Positions 8,482 through 17,062 are shown, numbered from the stretch's first letter. The stretch is 64,000 nt of DNA from Paenibacillus albidus (GCF_014644435.1 NZ_BMKR01000013.1:62001-126000), one strand, 5' to 3'. Notes: a model not told the origin generated them from the sequence alone. Numbers and translations: made by a program.

Positions 8482-9603
8482 ATGAGCTTTTATGAGACAT
8501 TGACCCGTTTGGAAGAGTATCCGTACGAGCAGCTCTGGAAAGAGTATACTGCCGGAGATGTCAGACGTGCGCTGGGCAAAAACAGGCTGGACGAACATGA
8601 TCTGCTGGCACTGCTCTCTCCGGCAGCGGCACCGCTGCTGGAGGAGATGGCACAGGCGGCACAACGGCTGACGCGTACGCATTTCGGCCATTCGATGCAG
8701 CTGTTCACACCGATGTATCTCGCTGATTTTTGCGTGAATCACTGCACGTATTGCAGTTTCAGCTCGATCTATGATTTTCCGCGCAAAAAACTGTCGCTGG
8801 AAGAGGTCCGGCGGGAAGCGGAGACGATCGCCGCTACAGGGCTGCGCCATATCCTTATTCTGACGGGTGAATCCCGCCGGGATAATCCGGTCTCGTACAT
8901 CAAGGACTGTGTAGGCGTGCTGCGTGAATTTTTTGCGTCGGTCAGCATTGAGATCAATCCGTTATCCACGGACGAATACAGGGAGCTGCTGCAGGCTGGG
9001 GTAGATGGACTGACCCTGTATCAGGAGGTATACCATCAGGACACTTACCGGGAGCTGCACGTCAAGGGGCCGAAAAGAAATTACCGCAACCGTCTTGACG
9101 CTCCTGAACGCGGCTGTCAGGCCGGATTCCGTTCCGTCAATATTGGAGCGCTGCTCGGCATGCATGATTGGCGGCAGGAGGCATTCCAAAGCGCGATGCA
9201 TGCCCGGTATTTGCAGGACCGGTATCCTGAGTGTGAGATTAGCCTGTCGACACCGCGTTTTCGGCCTTATCTCGGCGAATTTAATCCCGAAAGCGATGTG
9301 TCGGACCGCTCGCTGGTGCAGATTATCCTCGCCTACCGGCTTTTTTTGCCCCGTTCAGGCATTACCTTATCCACAAGAGAGCCGGCAACACTGCGCGATC
9401 ATCTGATTCATCTTGGCATTACGAAGATGTCGGCGGGCGTCTCCACCGAAGTGGGCGGGCATACGAATGAGGGAGGGACGCCGCAGTTTGAAATTTCTGA
9501 CAGCCGCAGCGTGCAGGAGATTACAGCAATGCTGTATACGAACGGCTTGCAGCCGGTATTCAAAGACTGGGACATCCTGACCGACCCTGTACCGCTTGCT
9601 TAA
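8482..9603 (+). CDS. thiH: 2-iminoacetate synthase ThiH (radical SAM tyrosine lyase)
   Basis: A 373-residue radical SAM enzyme that cleaves tyrosine to give dehydroglycine for ThiG. The cluster motif CVNHCTYC (C-x3-C-x2-C) lies near residues 84-91, followed by the ILILTGESRRDNP SAM-binding strand. The second of two nearby ATG codons was chosen because GGAGG touches the first. Many aerobic bacilli use the glycine oxidase ThiO instead; finding ThiH here suggests anaerobic or facultative thiamine synthesis (family knowledge plus inference). It is the last gene of the operon. Confidence 0.95.
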   Translation: MSFYETLTRLEEYPYEQLWKEYTAGDVRRALGKNRLDEHDLLALLSPAAAPLLEEMAQAAQRLTRTHFGHSMQLFTPMYLADFCVNHCTYCSFSSIYDFPRKKLSLEEVRREAETIAATGLRHILILTGESRRDNPVSYIKDCVGVLREFFASVSIEINPLSTDEYRELLQAGVDGLTLYQEVYHQDTYRELHVKGPKRNYRNRLDAPERGCQAGFRSVNIGALLGMHDWRQEAFQSAMHARYLQDRYPECEISLSTPRFRPYLGEFNPESDVSDRSLVQIILAYRLFLPRSGITLSTREPATLRDHLIHLGITKMSAGVSTEVGGHTNEGGTPQFEISDSRSVQEITAMLYTNGLQPVFKDWDILTDPVPLA

Positions 9604-9625
9604 TTGCACTCCATACCTTTTATCC

Positions 9626-9672
9626 GGGGGTGTCCCAAAAGCCATAAAATGGCTACATGGGGCATCCCTTTG
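9626..9672 (+). terminator. Terminator after thiH
   Basis: A nested hairpin. Outer arms GGGTGTCCC and GGGGCATCCC pair with one bulge and one wobble. Inner arms AGCCA and TGGCT enclose TAAAA. CTTTG follows. Confidence 0.6.
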
Positions 9673-9737
9673 TTTGGTTATTGGGTCTCTGTAAGCGGCG
9701 GCCTAGCTTATCCGGGCGGGGCGAAAGGTGTTTAGAG

Positions 9738-9908
9738 TGCACTTTGTACATCGGATTGGTGGAAAACCCGGCGTATTTTCAATTTGGCTGCATTTTGTGC
9801 ATCAGGAAGAGCAGGATACGTCTGTTTTCTCAATTATTAATGTATGAAATACATCAGAATGAACTTTCGAGCGCTGCCAGGGCGATTAGGCTGCACGAAA
9901 TACACTGG
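9738..9908. repeat. Periodic intergenic repeat, block A (4 copies of TGYA-N5-TRCA)
   Basis: Four 13-base near-palindromes start at 9738, 9789, 9841 and 9892: TGCACTTTGTACA, TGCATTTTGTGCA, TGTATGAAATACA and TGCACGAAATACA. Start-to-start distances are 51, 52 and 51 bases. Three are followed by CATCRG or CACTGG-like tails (TCGG, TCAG, TCAG, CTGG), so the block has an orientation. No coding frame crosses the whole block. The rest of the gap between thiH and the MerR gene (9604-10123) shows nothing else I can name. Confidence 0.75.
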
Positions 9909-10123
9909 GGCTGCCAAATGGCTTAAAAGTAACCCCAAACCCCCTTTAAACTACACAGCATACGCAATATTCTGGAGCTTGCTTCTCCATAAGCGGCGGC
10001 CAGCGTGCCAGTGGGACCTAGCCTGTGTAGACTTCACTTTGTGCTCAGATTGGGAGGCCCCGGGTTCGGCATAACAACAAACCTTGCCCCTGCGTGAAGG
10101 TTGCATGCCATGTTGCGGTGTCC

Positions 10124-11143
10124 TCAACGGATCGGTACTGCATACACGATATGGAGCCGTTCATTAATTCTCTGGTGTTTGGTGATATAGCCCAGGCTCT
10201 CGAACTGGGCCAGCAGATCTGAGCATGTACGCTCAGGCTCACCGCTGCCGCCTAAGCTGCCATCCGGTGGCGTTGTCCCCCTTTCCGCAGCTTCAGGCCG
10301 CATCAGGTCCGTGATGCAGATACGGCCGTGCGGCTTCAGCACCCGCCGCATTTCATCAATGGCCAAGGTCTGCTGATTCCGGCTCAGATGATGGAAGGCG
10401 AAGCTGGTGACCACAAAATCAAACCTGCCCTCCAGAAAGGGGAGTGCCAAAAAATTGCCGAGCTTGCTCTCCATGGCGGGGAATTTCCGGCGGCATTCCT
10501 TCAGCATTTCCCGGGACTGGTCGACTCCGCACATGACTGCACCCCCAGCCATCAGCTTTCCGGCCAGATTGCCGGTGCCTGTGCCAATATCCAGCCCCTG
10601 TTCACCAGGGATCGGAGCCAGCCATTGCGCGGTCAAGGTAAGTGCCGCTTCATAGTCCTTATATTCGGAAGTGTTATCGAGCACATGCTCATCATGGCGG
10701 CTGGCCCGGGTGTCGTAGTTCCATTTGTCACGCCAGCTGCTGCGGTGGTCCCGCAGCCGTTTGGAGCCTTCGGCCAGGGCATAAATGTCCTCCAGAGGCA
10801 ACGTCTGCTGCTTTTTAACCAAGTCGATCATGTAATCGGTGGTATCAATAATCTGCTTGAGCTCAATCCATTTAGCGAACAGCACCGAACGCTGGAGCTC
10901 CAGATAGTAGTGCAGCTGCTCCTGGTCTTGCCCGCCTGTCGGCTCCAGTGCCTGGCCGATATCCTCGATGGACATCCCGGATTCGCGCAGCGCAATGATC
11001 GTCTGCAGCCGCCAGATCTCCTTTTCACTGAACTCGCGGTACTGATTCTCCTCCTTGGACGGGGAGATCAAGCCTTTTTCCTCATAGAAACGAATCGCGC
11101 GGGCCGAAATTTTGAGCTTGTCCGCCACCTCTTTAATCCTCAT
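10124..11143 (-). CDS. MerR-family regulator fused to SAM-dependent methyltransferase
   Basis: A 339-residue fusion. Residues 1-70 are a MerR winged helix (IKEVADKLKISARAIRFYEE, then KGLISPSKEENQYREFSE). A helical linker spans about 80-170. The C-terminal half is a class I methyltransferase with motif I GLDIGTGTGNLAGKL and FDFVVTSFAFHHLSR, resembling UbiE-type enzymes. The ATG was chosen over an upstream GTG because AAGGGTGA lies before it. It is divergent from an MTA/SAH deaminase gene across a MerR-type promoter. SAM or SAH binding may modulate DNA binding (inference). Real enzymatic activity is also possible. Confidence 0.85.
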   Translation of the reverse strand: MRIKEVADKLKISARAIRFYEEKGLISPSKEENQYREFSEKEIWRLQTIIALRESGMSIEDIGQALEPTGGQDQEQLHYYLELQRSVLFAKWIELKQIIDTTDYMIDLVKKQQTLPLEDIYALAEGSKRLRDHRSSWRDKWNYDTRASRHDEHVLDNTSEYKDYEAALTLTAQWLAPIPGEQGLDIGTGTGNLAGKLMAGGAVMCGVDQSREMLKECRRKFPAMESKLGNFLALPFLEGRFDFVVTSFAFHHLSRNQQTLAIDEMRRVLKPHGRICITDLMRPEAAERGTTPPDGSLGGSGEPERTCSDLLAQFESLGYITKHQRINERLHIVYAVPIR

Positions 11144-11174
11144 GTTATCACCCTTCACTGATATTGGGGGAGGG

Positions 11175-11205
11175 TTGACCTTCTCGTTAGGAGAAGGTTT
11201 AACCT
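11175..11205 (+). promoter_or_regulatory. MerR-type promoter/operator with 19-bp spacer
   Basis: A -35 box TTGACC and a -10 box TAACCT are separated by 19 bases, the long spacer typical of MerR-activated promoters. The spacer region holds the dyad ACCTTCTC-gttag-GAGAAGGT (8-base perfect arms). It faces the deaminase gene and lies 32 bases from the start of the divergent MerR fusion gene, which fits autoregulation and activation of the deaminase. Confidence 0.8.
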
Positions 11206-11237
11206 GTTATGTATCACATACACAGGAGGAATCTCCC

Positions 11238-12536
11238 ATGAAAAAAATACTCATTAAGAACGTCACACTGATTACGATGACAAACGAACCGCCGTTTGTA
11301 GGCGACATTTTGCTGGATGGAGATATCATCGCGGAAATCGGCCGGGAAATCAACCTTCCCGCCGGGGAGGCCGGCGAAATCATCGACGGAACCGATATGG
11401 CTGCGCTGCCGGGGCTGATCAACGCCCACCAGCATACGCCGATGAGCCTTTTGCGGGGATTCTCGGACGATCTCAAGCTTATGGACTGGCTGGAGCGGAA
11501 AATGCAACCTGCCGAGGAGAGAATGACGCCTGAGGACATTTACTGGGGGGCCAAACTTTCCATGGCGGAGATGATTCGTTCGGGGACAACCGCTTTTGCC
11601 GATATGTATATGCATATGAACGAGATTGCTGCGGCGGTAGAAGAGACCGGCATGCGGGCGTCTCTGACCCGGGGGCTCGTCTTCACTGTGCCGGATGGAG
11701 GACGGCGGATGACTGAAGCGCTGGATCTGATCGAGCGTTGGAGCGGTGCTGCCGATGGCAGAATTACCACTATGCTGGGACCGCATTCTCCTTATCTGGT
11801 TCCGCCGGAACCGCTCGGTGAAATCATTGAGCTGGCGGAAATGAGAGATCTGCCCGTACACATCCACTTGGCGGAGACCAGGGAGGAAGTCATACAAATC
11901 CGCGAGAAATACCGGATGACCCCGACGGAATACCTGTATCATGCAGGTCTCTTTGATAAATGCCATGTGCTGCTTGCCCATAGCGTGCATTTAAACCGCA
12001 GGGATATCGGCAGACTGTCCGGCATGCAGGGTGGTGTGTCCCATAATCCGGTCAGCAACCTGAAGCTGGGCTGCGGGATTGCTCCCGTCTCTGAGCTGCT
12101 GGAACAGGGAATAACGGTGGGCCTTGGTACGGATGGAGCAGGGAGTGCAGCTACGGTAGATATGTTTGAGGAAATGCGGGCTGCGGCCTGGCTGCAAAAG
12201 CTGGACTATGGCGACCCGACCCGGCTCTCTGCCCGGCAGGCGCTGGGGATGGCGACCCGGGAAAGTGCCGCACTGCTCGGACTCCAGCAGGAAGTCGGCA
12301 TCTTGGAGGTGGGCCGCAAGGCGGATCTGATCCTGATTTCCCTGAACAAGCCGCATCTTCAGCCTGTGCATAATCTGGAGTCCCTGCTCGTCTACAGTGC
12401 AAACGGGGCTGATGTGGACACCACCATTGTGAACGGAAAGGTATTGATGCGCGGCCGTCGGCTGCTTACTATCGATGAGGAGGAGCTGTTCCGCCAGGTG
12501 CGTACACGGGCACAAAGAATTGTCGAAGGAATCTAG
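11238..12536 (+). CDS. mtaD: 5-methylthioadenosine / S-adenosylhomocysteine deaminase (amidohydrolase)
   Basis: A 432-residue zinc amidohydrolase of the TrzA/MtaD family that deaminates MTA or SAH to the inosyl forms. Metal ligands visible are His64 and His66 in NAHQHTP, later HIHLAET, LLAHSVHL and the catalytic Asp in GLGTDGAGS. The ATG follows a strong AGGAGGA site; longer forms would run through the MerR-type promoter. The divergent neighbour is a MerR-methyltransferase fusion, linking the pair to SAM/SAH metabolism. Related amidohydrolases act on other amines, so the substrate is probable rather than certain. Confidence 0.87.
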   Translation: MKKILIKNVTLITMTNEPPFVGDILLDGDIIAEIGREINLPAGEAGEIIDGTDMAALPGLINAHQHTPMSLLRGFSDDLKLMDWLERKMQPAEERMTPEDIYWGAKLSMAEMIRSGTTAFADMYMHMNEIAAAVEETGMRASLTRGLVFTVPDGGRRMTEALDLIERWSGAADGRITTMLGPHSPYLVPPEPLGEIIELAEMRDLPVHIHLAETREEVIQIREKYRMTPTEYLYHAGLFDKCHVLLAHSVHLNRRDIGRLSGMQGGVSHNPVSNLKLGCGIAPVSELLEQGITVGLGTDGAGSAATVDMFEEMRAAAWLQKLDYGDPTRLSARQALGMATRESAALLGLQQEVGILEVGRKADLILISLNKPHLQPVHNLESLLVYSANGADVDTTIVNGKVLMRGRRLLTIDEEELFRQVRTRAQRIVEGI

Positions 12537-12702
12537 ATATCTTGAACTAAAGACTCTGCCAAAAAGCAGGAGGAGCGTAGGGGGAGTTTGGAACTGTATT
12601 CAAATTCAAAGTAACCCCTTTCATGTGCGCCCGGGTATGATATGATAAGAATTAATTGTATCAAAATTTAGACAACCTGGAACGGGCCGAAAGGAGCTTG
12701 GA

Positions 12703-14355
12703 GTGAAGATGCAGTATTTTGAAGACAGTATGTACAACCTGATTGTCGAGACTTCCACAAATTTGCCGGGGGATGTACGGCGGGCGGTCGCCAGGGGGCG
12801 TGCACTGGAAGACCGGGCCACGCGGTCCGGGCTGGCTTTGACCACGATTGCACAGAATATCGGCATGGCCGAGCAGCAGGTGTCGCCGATCTGCCAGGAT
12901 ACGGGAATGCCCACATTTATCATTCACACACCGGTAGGCATCAACCAGATTGAGATGAAAAAAGATATCCATCAAGCAGTCATCCGTGCCACCAAAAACG
13001 GCAAGCTGCGCCCCAACTCCGTCGATTCACTGACAGGCGAGAACAGCGGAGACAATCTGGGAGCCGGCACCCCGGTCATTCATTTCGAACAATGGGAAGA
13101 AGATTATGTGGATGTTCGGCTGATTCTGAAGGGCGGAGGCTGCGAGAATAAAAATATCCAGTATAGCCTGCCAGCTGAACTGGAGGGGCTGGGCAAGGCG
13201 GGCCGCGATCTGGACGGCATTCGCAAATGTATTCTGCACGCCGTCTATCAGGCCCAGGGGCAGGGCTGCAGCGCAGGTTTTATCGGCGTGGGTATCGGCG
13301 GCGACCGGACGAGCGGTTATGAGCTGGCCAAGAAGCAACTCTTCCGCAAGGTCGAGGATGTGAACCCGAATGCCGACCTGCACAAGCTGGAAGAGTACAT
13401 CATGGAGAATGCCAACAAGCTGGGCATCGGGACGATGGGCTTCGGCGGCGAGGTTTCGCTGCTGGGGTGCAAAATCGGCGTGATGAACAGGCTCCCTGCG
13501 AGCTTTTTTGTCTCGGTTGCGTATAACTGCTGGGCTTTCCGCCGTCAGGGTGTGCAGGTTGATCCTGCAACCGGAGCCATTTCGGACTGGATCTATGAAA
13601 GTGGAACCGGCGTTTCGGTAGATGAAGCAGGAGGAGAGATCCAGGAGCCGGTAGCGGTTAATGCAACATCCGCAAGTGTTGGGGGTACTGTGGAAGCGGG
13701 CAATCCGGCTGCGTTTCCCGCTGAAACTGCCGCCGCAACGGCTCAAGACGGTGAAGCTGGAACAGCAGGGCGTTCGCGCGAGGTCCGCCTGACAACGCCG
13801 ATCAGTGAGGAGGATATCCGCAAGCTGCGCGTGGGCGATGTGGTGATTCTCTCCGGCGAGATGCATACAGGCCGTGATGCTTTGCACAAATACCTGATGG
13901 ACCATGACGCGCCCGTGGACCTGAACGGAGCCGTCATTTACCACTGCGGACCCGTGATGTTGAAGGATGAGGAAGGCTGGCATGTAAAGGCAGCAGGCCC
14001 GACCACCAGCATCCGCGAGGAGCCTTATCAAGGGGACATTATCAAGAAGTTCGGCATCCGCGCCGTGATCGGCAAAGGCGGCATGGGGCCGAAGACTTTG
14101 CAAGCACTCGGTGAACACGGAGGCGTCTACCTTAACGCAATCGGCGGAGCGGCGCAGTATTATGCAGAGTGCATCAAGAAGGTCAATGCGGTGGACTTCA
14201 TGGAATTCGGCATTCCGGAAGCCATGTGGCATCTGGATGTGGAGGGCTTTGCGGCCATTGTCACGATGGATTCGCATGGCAACAGCCTGCATGCCGAGGT
14301 GGAGAAGGATTCTGCCGCCAAGCTGGCCCAGTTCCGGGAGCCGGTATTTAACTAG
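12703..14355 (+). CDS. fumA: Class I fumarate hydratase (iron-sulfur), fused alpha/beta type
   Basis: A 550-residue oxygen-sensitive [4Fe-4S] hydratase for fumarate/malate interconversion. The alpha part carries ICQDTGMPTF, GGGCENKN and GCSAGFIGVGIGGDRTSG. The beta part has TPISEEDIRKLRVGD, GEMHTGRDA and GKGGMGPKT. The two parts are joined by an Ala/Gly/Glu-rich low-complexity linker, residues about 318-362, longer than I would expect. The start is GTG with AAAGGAG six bases upstream; an ATG two codons on is an alternative. L-tartrate dehydratase is a related possibility. The 160 bases upstream hold only a weak TATGAT-type -10 box near 12641. Confidence 0.9.
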   Translation: MKMQYFEDSMYNLIVETSTNLPGDVRRAVARGRALEDRATRSGLALTTIAQNIGMAEQQVSPICQDTGMPTFIIHTPVGINQIEMKKDIHQAVIRATKNGKLRPNSVDSLTGENSGDNLGAGTPVIHFEQWEEDYVDVRLILKGGGCENKNIQYSLPAELEGLGKAGRDLDGIRKCILHAVYQAQGQGCSAGFIGVGIGGDRTSGYELAKKQLFRKVEDVNPNADLHKLEEYIMENANKLGIGTMGFGGEVSLLGCKIGVMNRLPASFFVSVAYNCWAFRRQGVQVDPATGAISDWIYESGTGVSVDEAGGEIQEPVAVNATSASVGGTVEAGNPAAFPAETAAATAQDGEAGTAGRSREVRLTTPISEEDIRKLRVGDVVILSGEMHTGRDALHKYLMDHDAPVDLNGAVIYHCGPVMLKDEEGWHVKAAGPTTSIREEPYQGDIIKKFGIRAVIGKGGMGPKTLQALGEHGGVYLNAIGGAAQYYAECIKKVNAVDFMEFGIPEAMWHLDVEGFAAIVTMDSHGNSLHAEVEKDSAAKLAQFREPVFN

Positions 14356-14385
14356 GACCTGACTTAGTACCGCAGCAGAGCGATT

Positions 14386-14569
14386 CTGATGTATTTAGTA
14401 CAGCGCAATCGCTTTGGCAGAGCTCAAAAGTCCATTCTGATGTATTTTGTGCAGCAGGCAGTTAGAAAAAAGGCCCTTTTCAGCTAATTCTGCTTTTCCT
14501 AATGTAGAAAATGCAGTCAAATCGGAAATGAGCCTAGTTTATTCGCTACCTGATGTATAAAATGCATTA
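14386..14569. repeat. Periodic intergenic repeat, block B (4 copies of TGYA-N5-TRCA)
   Basis: Four 13-base near-palindromes start at 14390, 14441, 14503 and 14554: TGTATTTAGTACA, TGTATTTTGTGCA, TGTAGAAAATGCA and TGTATAAAATGCA. Spacings are 51, 62 and 51 bases. Each is preceded by CTGA or CTAA, the reverse complement of the TCAG tail in block A, so this block has the opposite orientation. It fills most of the gap between the fumarase and VOC genes. Nothing else is recognisable between 14570 and 14716. Confidence 0.78.
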
Positions 14570-14716
14570 AAAGACGCCAATCCGTACATCCCTACTATGC
14601 AGCAGGCCACCAACTGTAAGAAGCCCCCGGTGAGCTGTGTGTTCTGCGATAGTTAAAAGACTGCCGGAATACCAGCGGGTTAAGTGGTCAATAGATTTAT
14701 ATGAGGGGGGCAACGA

Positions 14717-15106
14717 ATGTCACCGCATTATGTACGAAACGGATTTCATACGGTCACCCCTTACTTTATTGCGGAAAGTGCCGATTCGCTGGTGGATTTT
14801 GTAGTAGGGTGCTTTGATGGACGAATCAACGATATGCAGCGGAATGACGAAGGAAGAATTCGCCACGCAGAGCTGCAGATCGGCGACTCCATAATTGAGG
14901 TGTCCGAAGCGAACAGCAAATATCCTCCGGTGCAGCAGACCATCCATCTCTATGTGAGCAACGTGGATGAGACCTACCGCAAATGTCTGGAAGCCGGAGC
15001 AGTCAGCCTTGAGGAGCCGGCGGACAAGACCTATGGCGAACGGGGAGCGGGGATCAGGGACGGTCAGGGAAATCAATGGTTCCTCGCCACCTGTAAGCCA
15101 TCTTGA
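14717..15106 (+). CDS. VOC/glyoxalase-fold protein (PhnB-like)
   Basis: A 129-residue protein of the vicinal oxygen chelate superfamily, with two beta-alpha-beta-beta-beta modules. Motifs supporting this are VTPYFIAESADSLVDFV at the start, AELQIGDSIIEVSEA in the middle, and YVSNVDETYRKCLEAGA with GERGAGIRDGQGNQWFLA at the end, the pattern of PhnB/YdcJ-like proteins. The catalytic or binding role is unknown; members include isomerases, dioxygenases and antibiotic-binding proteins. A GAGGGGGG ribosome site precedes the ATG, and it appears monocistronic with its own terminator. Confidence 0.82.
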   Translation: MSPHYVRNGFHTVTPYFIAESADSLVDFVVGCFDGRINDMQRNDEGRIRHAELQIGDSIIEVSEANSKYPPVQQTIHLYVSNVDETYRKCLEAGAVSLEEPADKTYGERGAGIRDGQGNQWFLATCKPS

Positions 15107-15130
15107 TCCACCGGTATTATAAATAACATC

Positions 15131-15168
15131 AAGCCGCCTTCTCCTATTACAGGAGACAGGCGGCTTTG
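15131..15168 (+). terminator. Terminator after VOC gene
   Basis: AAGCCGCCTTCTCCT pairs with AGGAGACAGGCGGCTT around ATTAC, with one small mismatch region. It ends the VOC transcript before phoR. Confidence 0.85.
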
Positions 15169-15265
15169 TATTTGTGTCCCGCCATCATTTCCTGCTGGTT
15201 TTTTGTCCTGAATGGAGTTAGGATAAAATGAAAGTCACACGAAAAGAGGAAGAGGCACAATTCAG

Positions 15266-17062
15266 ATGAAACCGTTTCGTATTCGTCTTACACTTATACT
15301 AATGGTCATGGTAGGGGTCTCCATGATCGGTGCCGGGTTTACGATGGCTCATTTGTTCAAGGATTCGCATGTGGCTGCGCTGGAAGAAAACATGTCCCGG
15401 GAAATAAATCTGCTGGCGGGCACGTTCAAGTTTCAGGACATGAACGCACCGGATGCTGTTGCATACTACACGGAGCAAGCCGAACATGTGGCTGCACTCA
15501 TTGGTTCAAGGGTCACCTTTATTACCAAAGAAGGCAAGGTCATTGGGGATTCCGAGAAAAACCCGCTGGAAATGGACAACCATTCCAACCGGGAGGAAGA
15601 GCTGCTGGCCGCCAAGGACGGAATCGGACGGGCCATCCGGCATAGTGAAACTATGGACCGCAAAATGCTCTATGTGGCGGGTGCGGTTGCCTCCGGGCAT
15701 GGCTTTGACGGTTATATCCGTCTGTCCATGCCGCTGGACGCGGTCTCCGAAGTGCTGAACCGGGCCTGGATGATTATGGCCGGAGGGCTGGTGCTGCTCT
15801 TTGTTGCAGCCACCTTCGTAAGTTACAGAGTTGCCTTAGGCATGACGTCTCCCCTCGAACAAATTACCCGGGTAGCCCGGCGCATCACGGATCAGGATTA
15901 TGATGCACGGGTGCCGATGAACCGCAAGGACGAGGTTGGGCAGCTGGCGGCAGCGATCAATGCGATGGCGGACAGCCTGCAGAACCAGTTAAAGACCATT
16001 CGTGACAACGAAGGTCTGCTGCAAAGTGTTCTGGACAACATGACGGGCGGCATATTAATGATTAATGCGGAGGACGAAATTGCACTGTTGAACCGGGCGG
16101 CCGAAAAAATGCTCGATGTCAACAGCACCGAAATCACCGGACTTTCGTACCGTGAGCTCAAGCGCCATTACGAGCTGACCCGGTTGATAGAAGAAGGCAT
16201 ATCCCGCAAGGAGACCGTCCATGAGGAGCGGAGCATTTACAATCCCGGAGAACGGATTGTCAGGCTGGACGGAGTACCCATGCAGCAGGATGAATCCTAC
16301 CGGGGGATGTTGTTCCTCCTCCAGGAGGTTACCGAAATCCGCCGGCTGGAGAAAATGCGCAGCGAATTCGTCGCGAATGTGTCGCATGAGCTCAAGACAC
16401 CGGTTGCGGCGGTCAAGGGTTTTGCCGAGACCTTGCTGGGCGGCGGAGTTACAGATGAGAAAACAGCACGTTCTTTCCTGCAGATCATCTATGACGAGAA
16501 TGAGCGCTTGAACCGCCTGATTGGAGATATCTTGGAGCTGTCCAAGATCGAATCGAAGCGGGTGGCACTGGAATGCTCCCCTGTTCACCTGATTGAGTTC
16601 TTTGATTCCATGCTTGAGACGATCAGCAAAGTGGCGGAGAAGAAAAATATCAGCCTCAGTGCAACTGTGCCGGCCGAGCTGTTCATTGAAGGCGACGAGG
16701 ACAAGCTGCGCCAGATCTTTTTGAATCTGCTCTCCAATGCGATTAATTACACGCATGAAGGCGGCAGTGTCAAGGTCACCGCCCATAACCGCCTGAAGCC
16801 GGACGGCAGCGAAAGTGTGGTCTTTACCGTCAGCGATACCGGAATGGGTATACCGCGCAAGGATCTGCCCCGCATTTTTGAACGCTTTTACCGGGTCGAT
16901 AAGGCCAGGTCCAGAAGCTCCGGCGGCACCGGGCTGGGGTTGTCCATTGTTAAGCATCTGGTCGAATTGCACCGGGGTTCGATTTCGGTGGAGAGTGATC
17001 TTGGAATCGGGAGCTCTTTCATTCTTGAACTTCCGCTGCTGCAGGAGGAAGAAGAGAGCTGA
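15266..17062 (+). CDS. phoR: PhoR-like sensor histidine kinase
   Basis: A 598-residue kinase. It has membrane helices near residues 9-28 and 168-190, with an extracytoplasmic sensor between them, then HAMP (about 190-245), PAS (about 255-355), the HisKA domain with phospho-acceptor His374 in VANVSHELKTPVAAVKG, and an ATPase domain with LNLLSNAINYT, DTGMGIP and GGTGLGLSIVKHLVELH. The downstream regulator and the pst genes with PhoP boxes make phosphate sensing the best reading. In Bacillus the order is phoP-phoR; here the kinase comes first, with a separate promoter for the regulator. Confidence 0.88.
   Translation: MKPFRIRLTLILMVMVGVSMIGAGFTMAHLFKDSHVAALEENMSREINLLAGTFKFQDMNAPDAVAYYTEQAEHVAALIGSRVTFITKEGKVIGDSEKNPLEMDNHSNREEELLAAKDGIGRAIRHSETMDRKMLYVAGAVASGHGFDGYIRLSMPLDAVSEVLNRAWMIMAGGLVLLFVAATFVSYRVALGMTSPLEQITRVARRITDQDYDARVPMNRKDEVGQLAAAINAMADSLQNQLKTIRDNEGLLQSVLDNMTGGILMINAEDEIALLNRAAEKMLDVNSTEITGLSYRELKRHYELTRLIEEGISRKETVHEERSIYNPGERIVRLDGVPMQQDESYRGMLFLLQEVTEIRRLEKMRSEFVANVSHELKTPVAAVKGFAETLLGGGVTDEKTARSFLQIIYDENERLNRLIGDILELSKIESKRVALECSPVHLIEFFDSMLETISKVAEKKNISLSATVPAELFIEGDEDKLRQIFLNLLSNAINYTHEGGSVKVTAHNRLKPDGSESVVFTVSDTGMGIPRKDLPRIFERFYRVDKARSRSSGGTGLGLSIVKHLVELHRGSISVESDLGIGSSFILELPLLQEEEES

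Noticed and set aside
10328..11161. A 277-codon plus-strand frame opposite the MerR-methyltransferase gene
   Set aside because: The minus strand encodes two well-defined domains; the plus frame has none and no start signals.
13027..14292. A 421-codon minus-strand frame opposite fumarase
   Set aside because: Antisense to a gene with clear catalytic motifs on the plus strand; typical of GC-biased third positions.
9738..14569. CRISPR array as explanation of the 51-base periodic repeats
   Set aside because: The repeats are only 13-19 bases and degenerate, copy number is four per block, spacing includes 62, and there are no cas genes.
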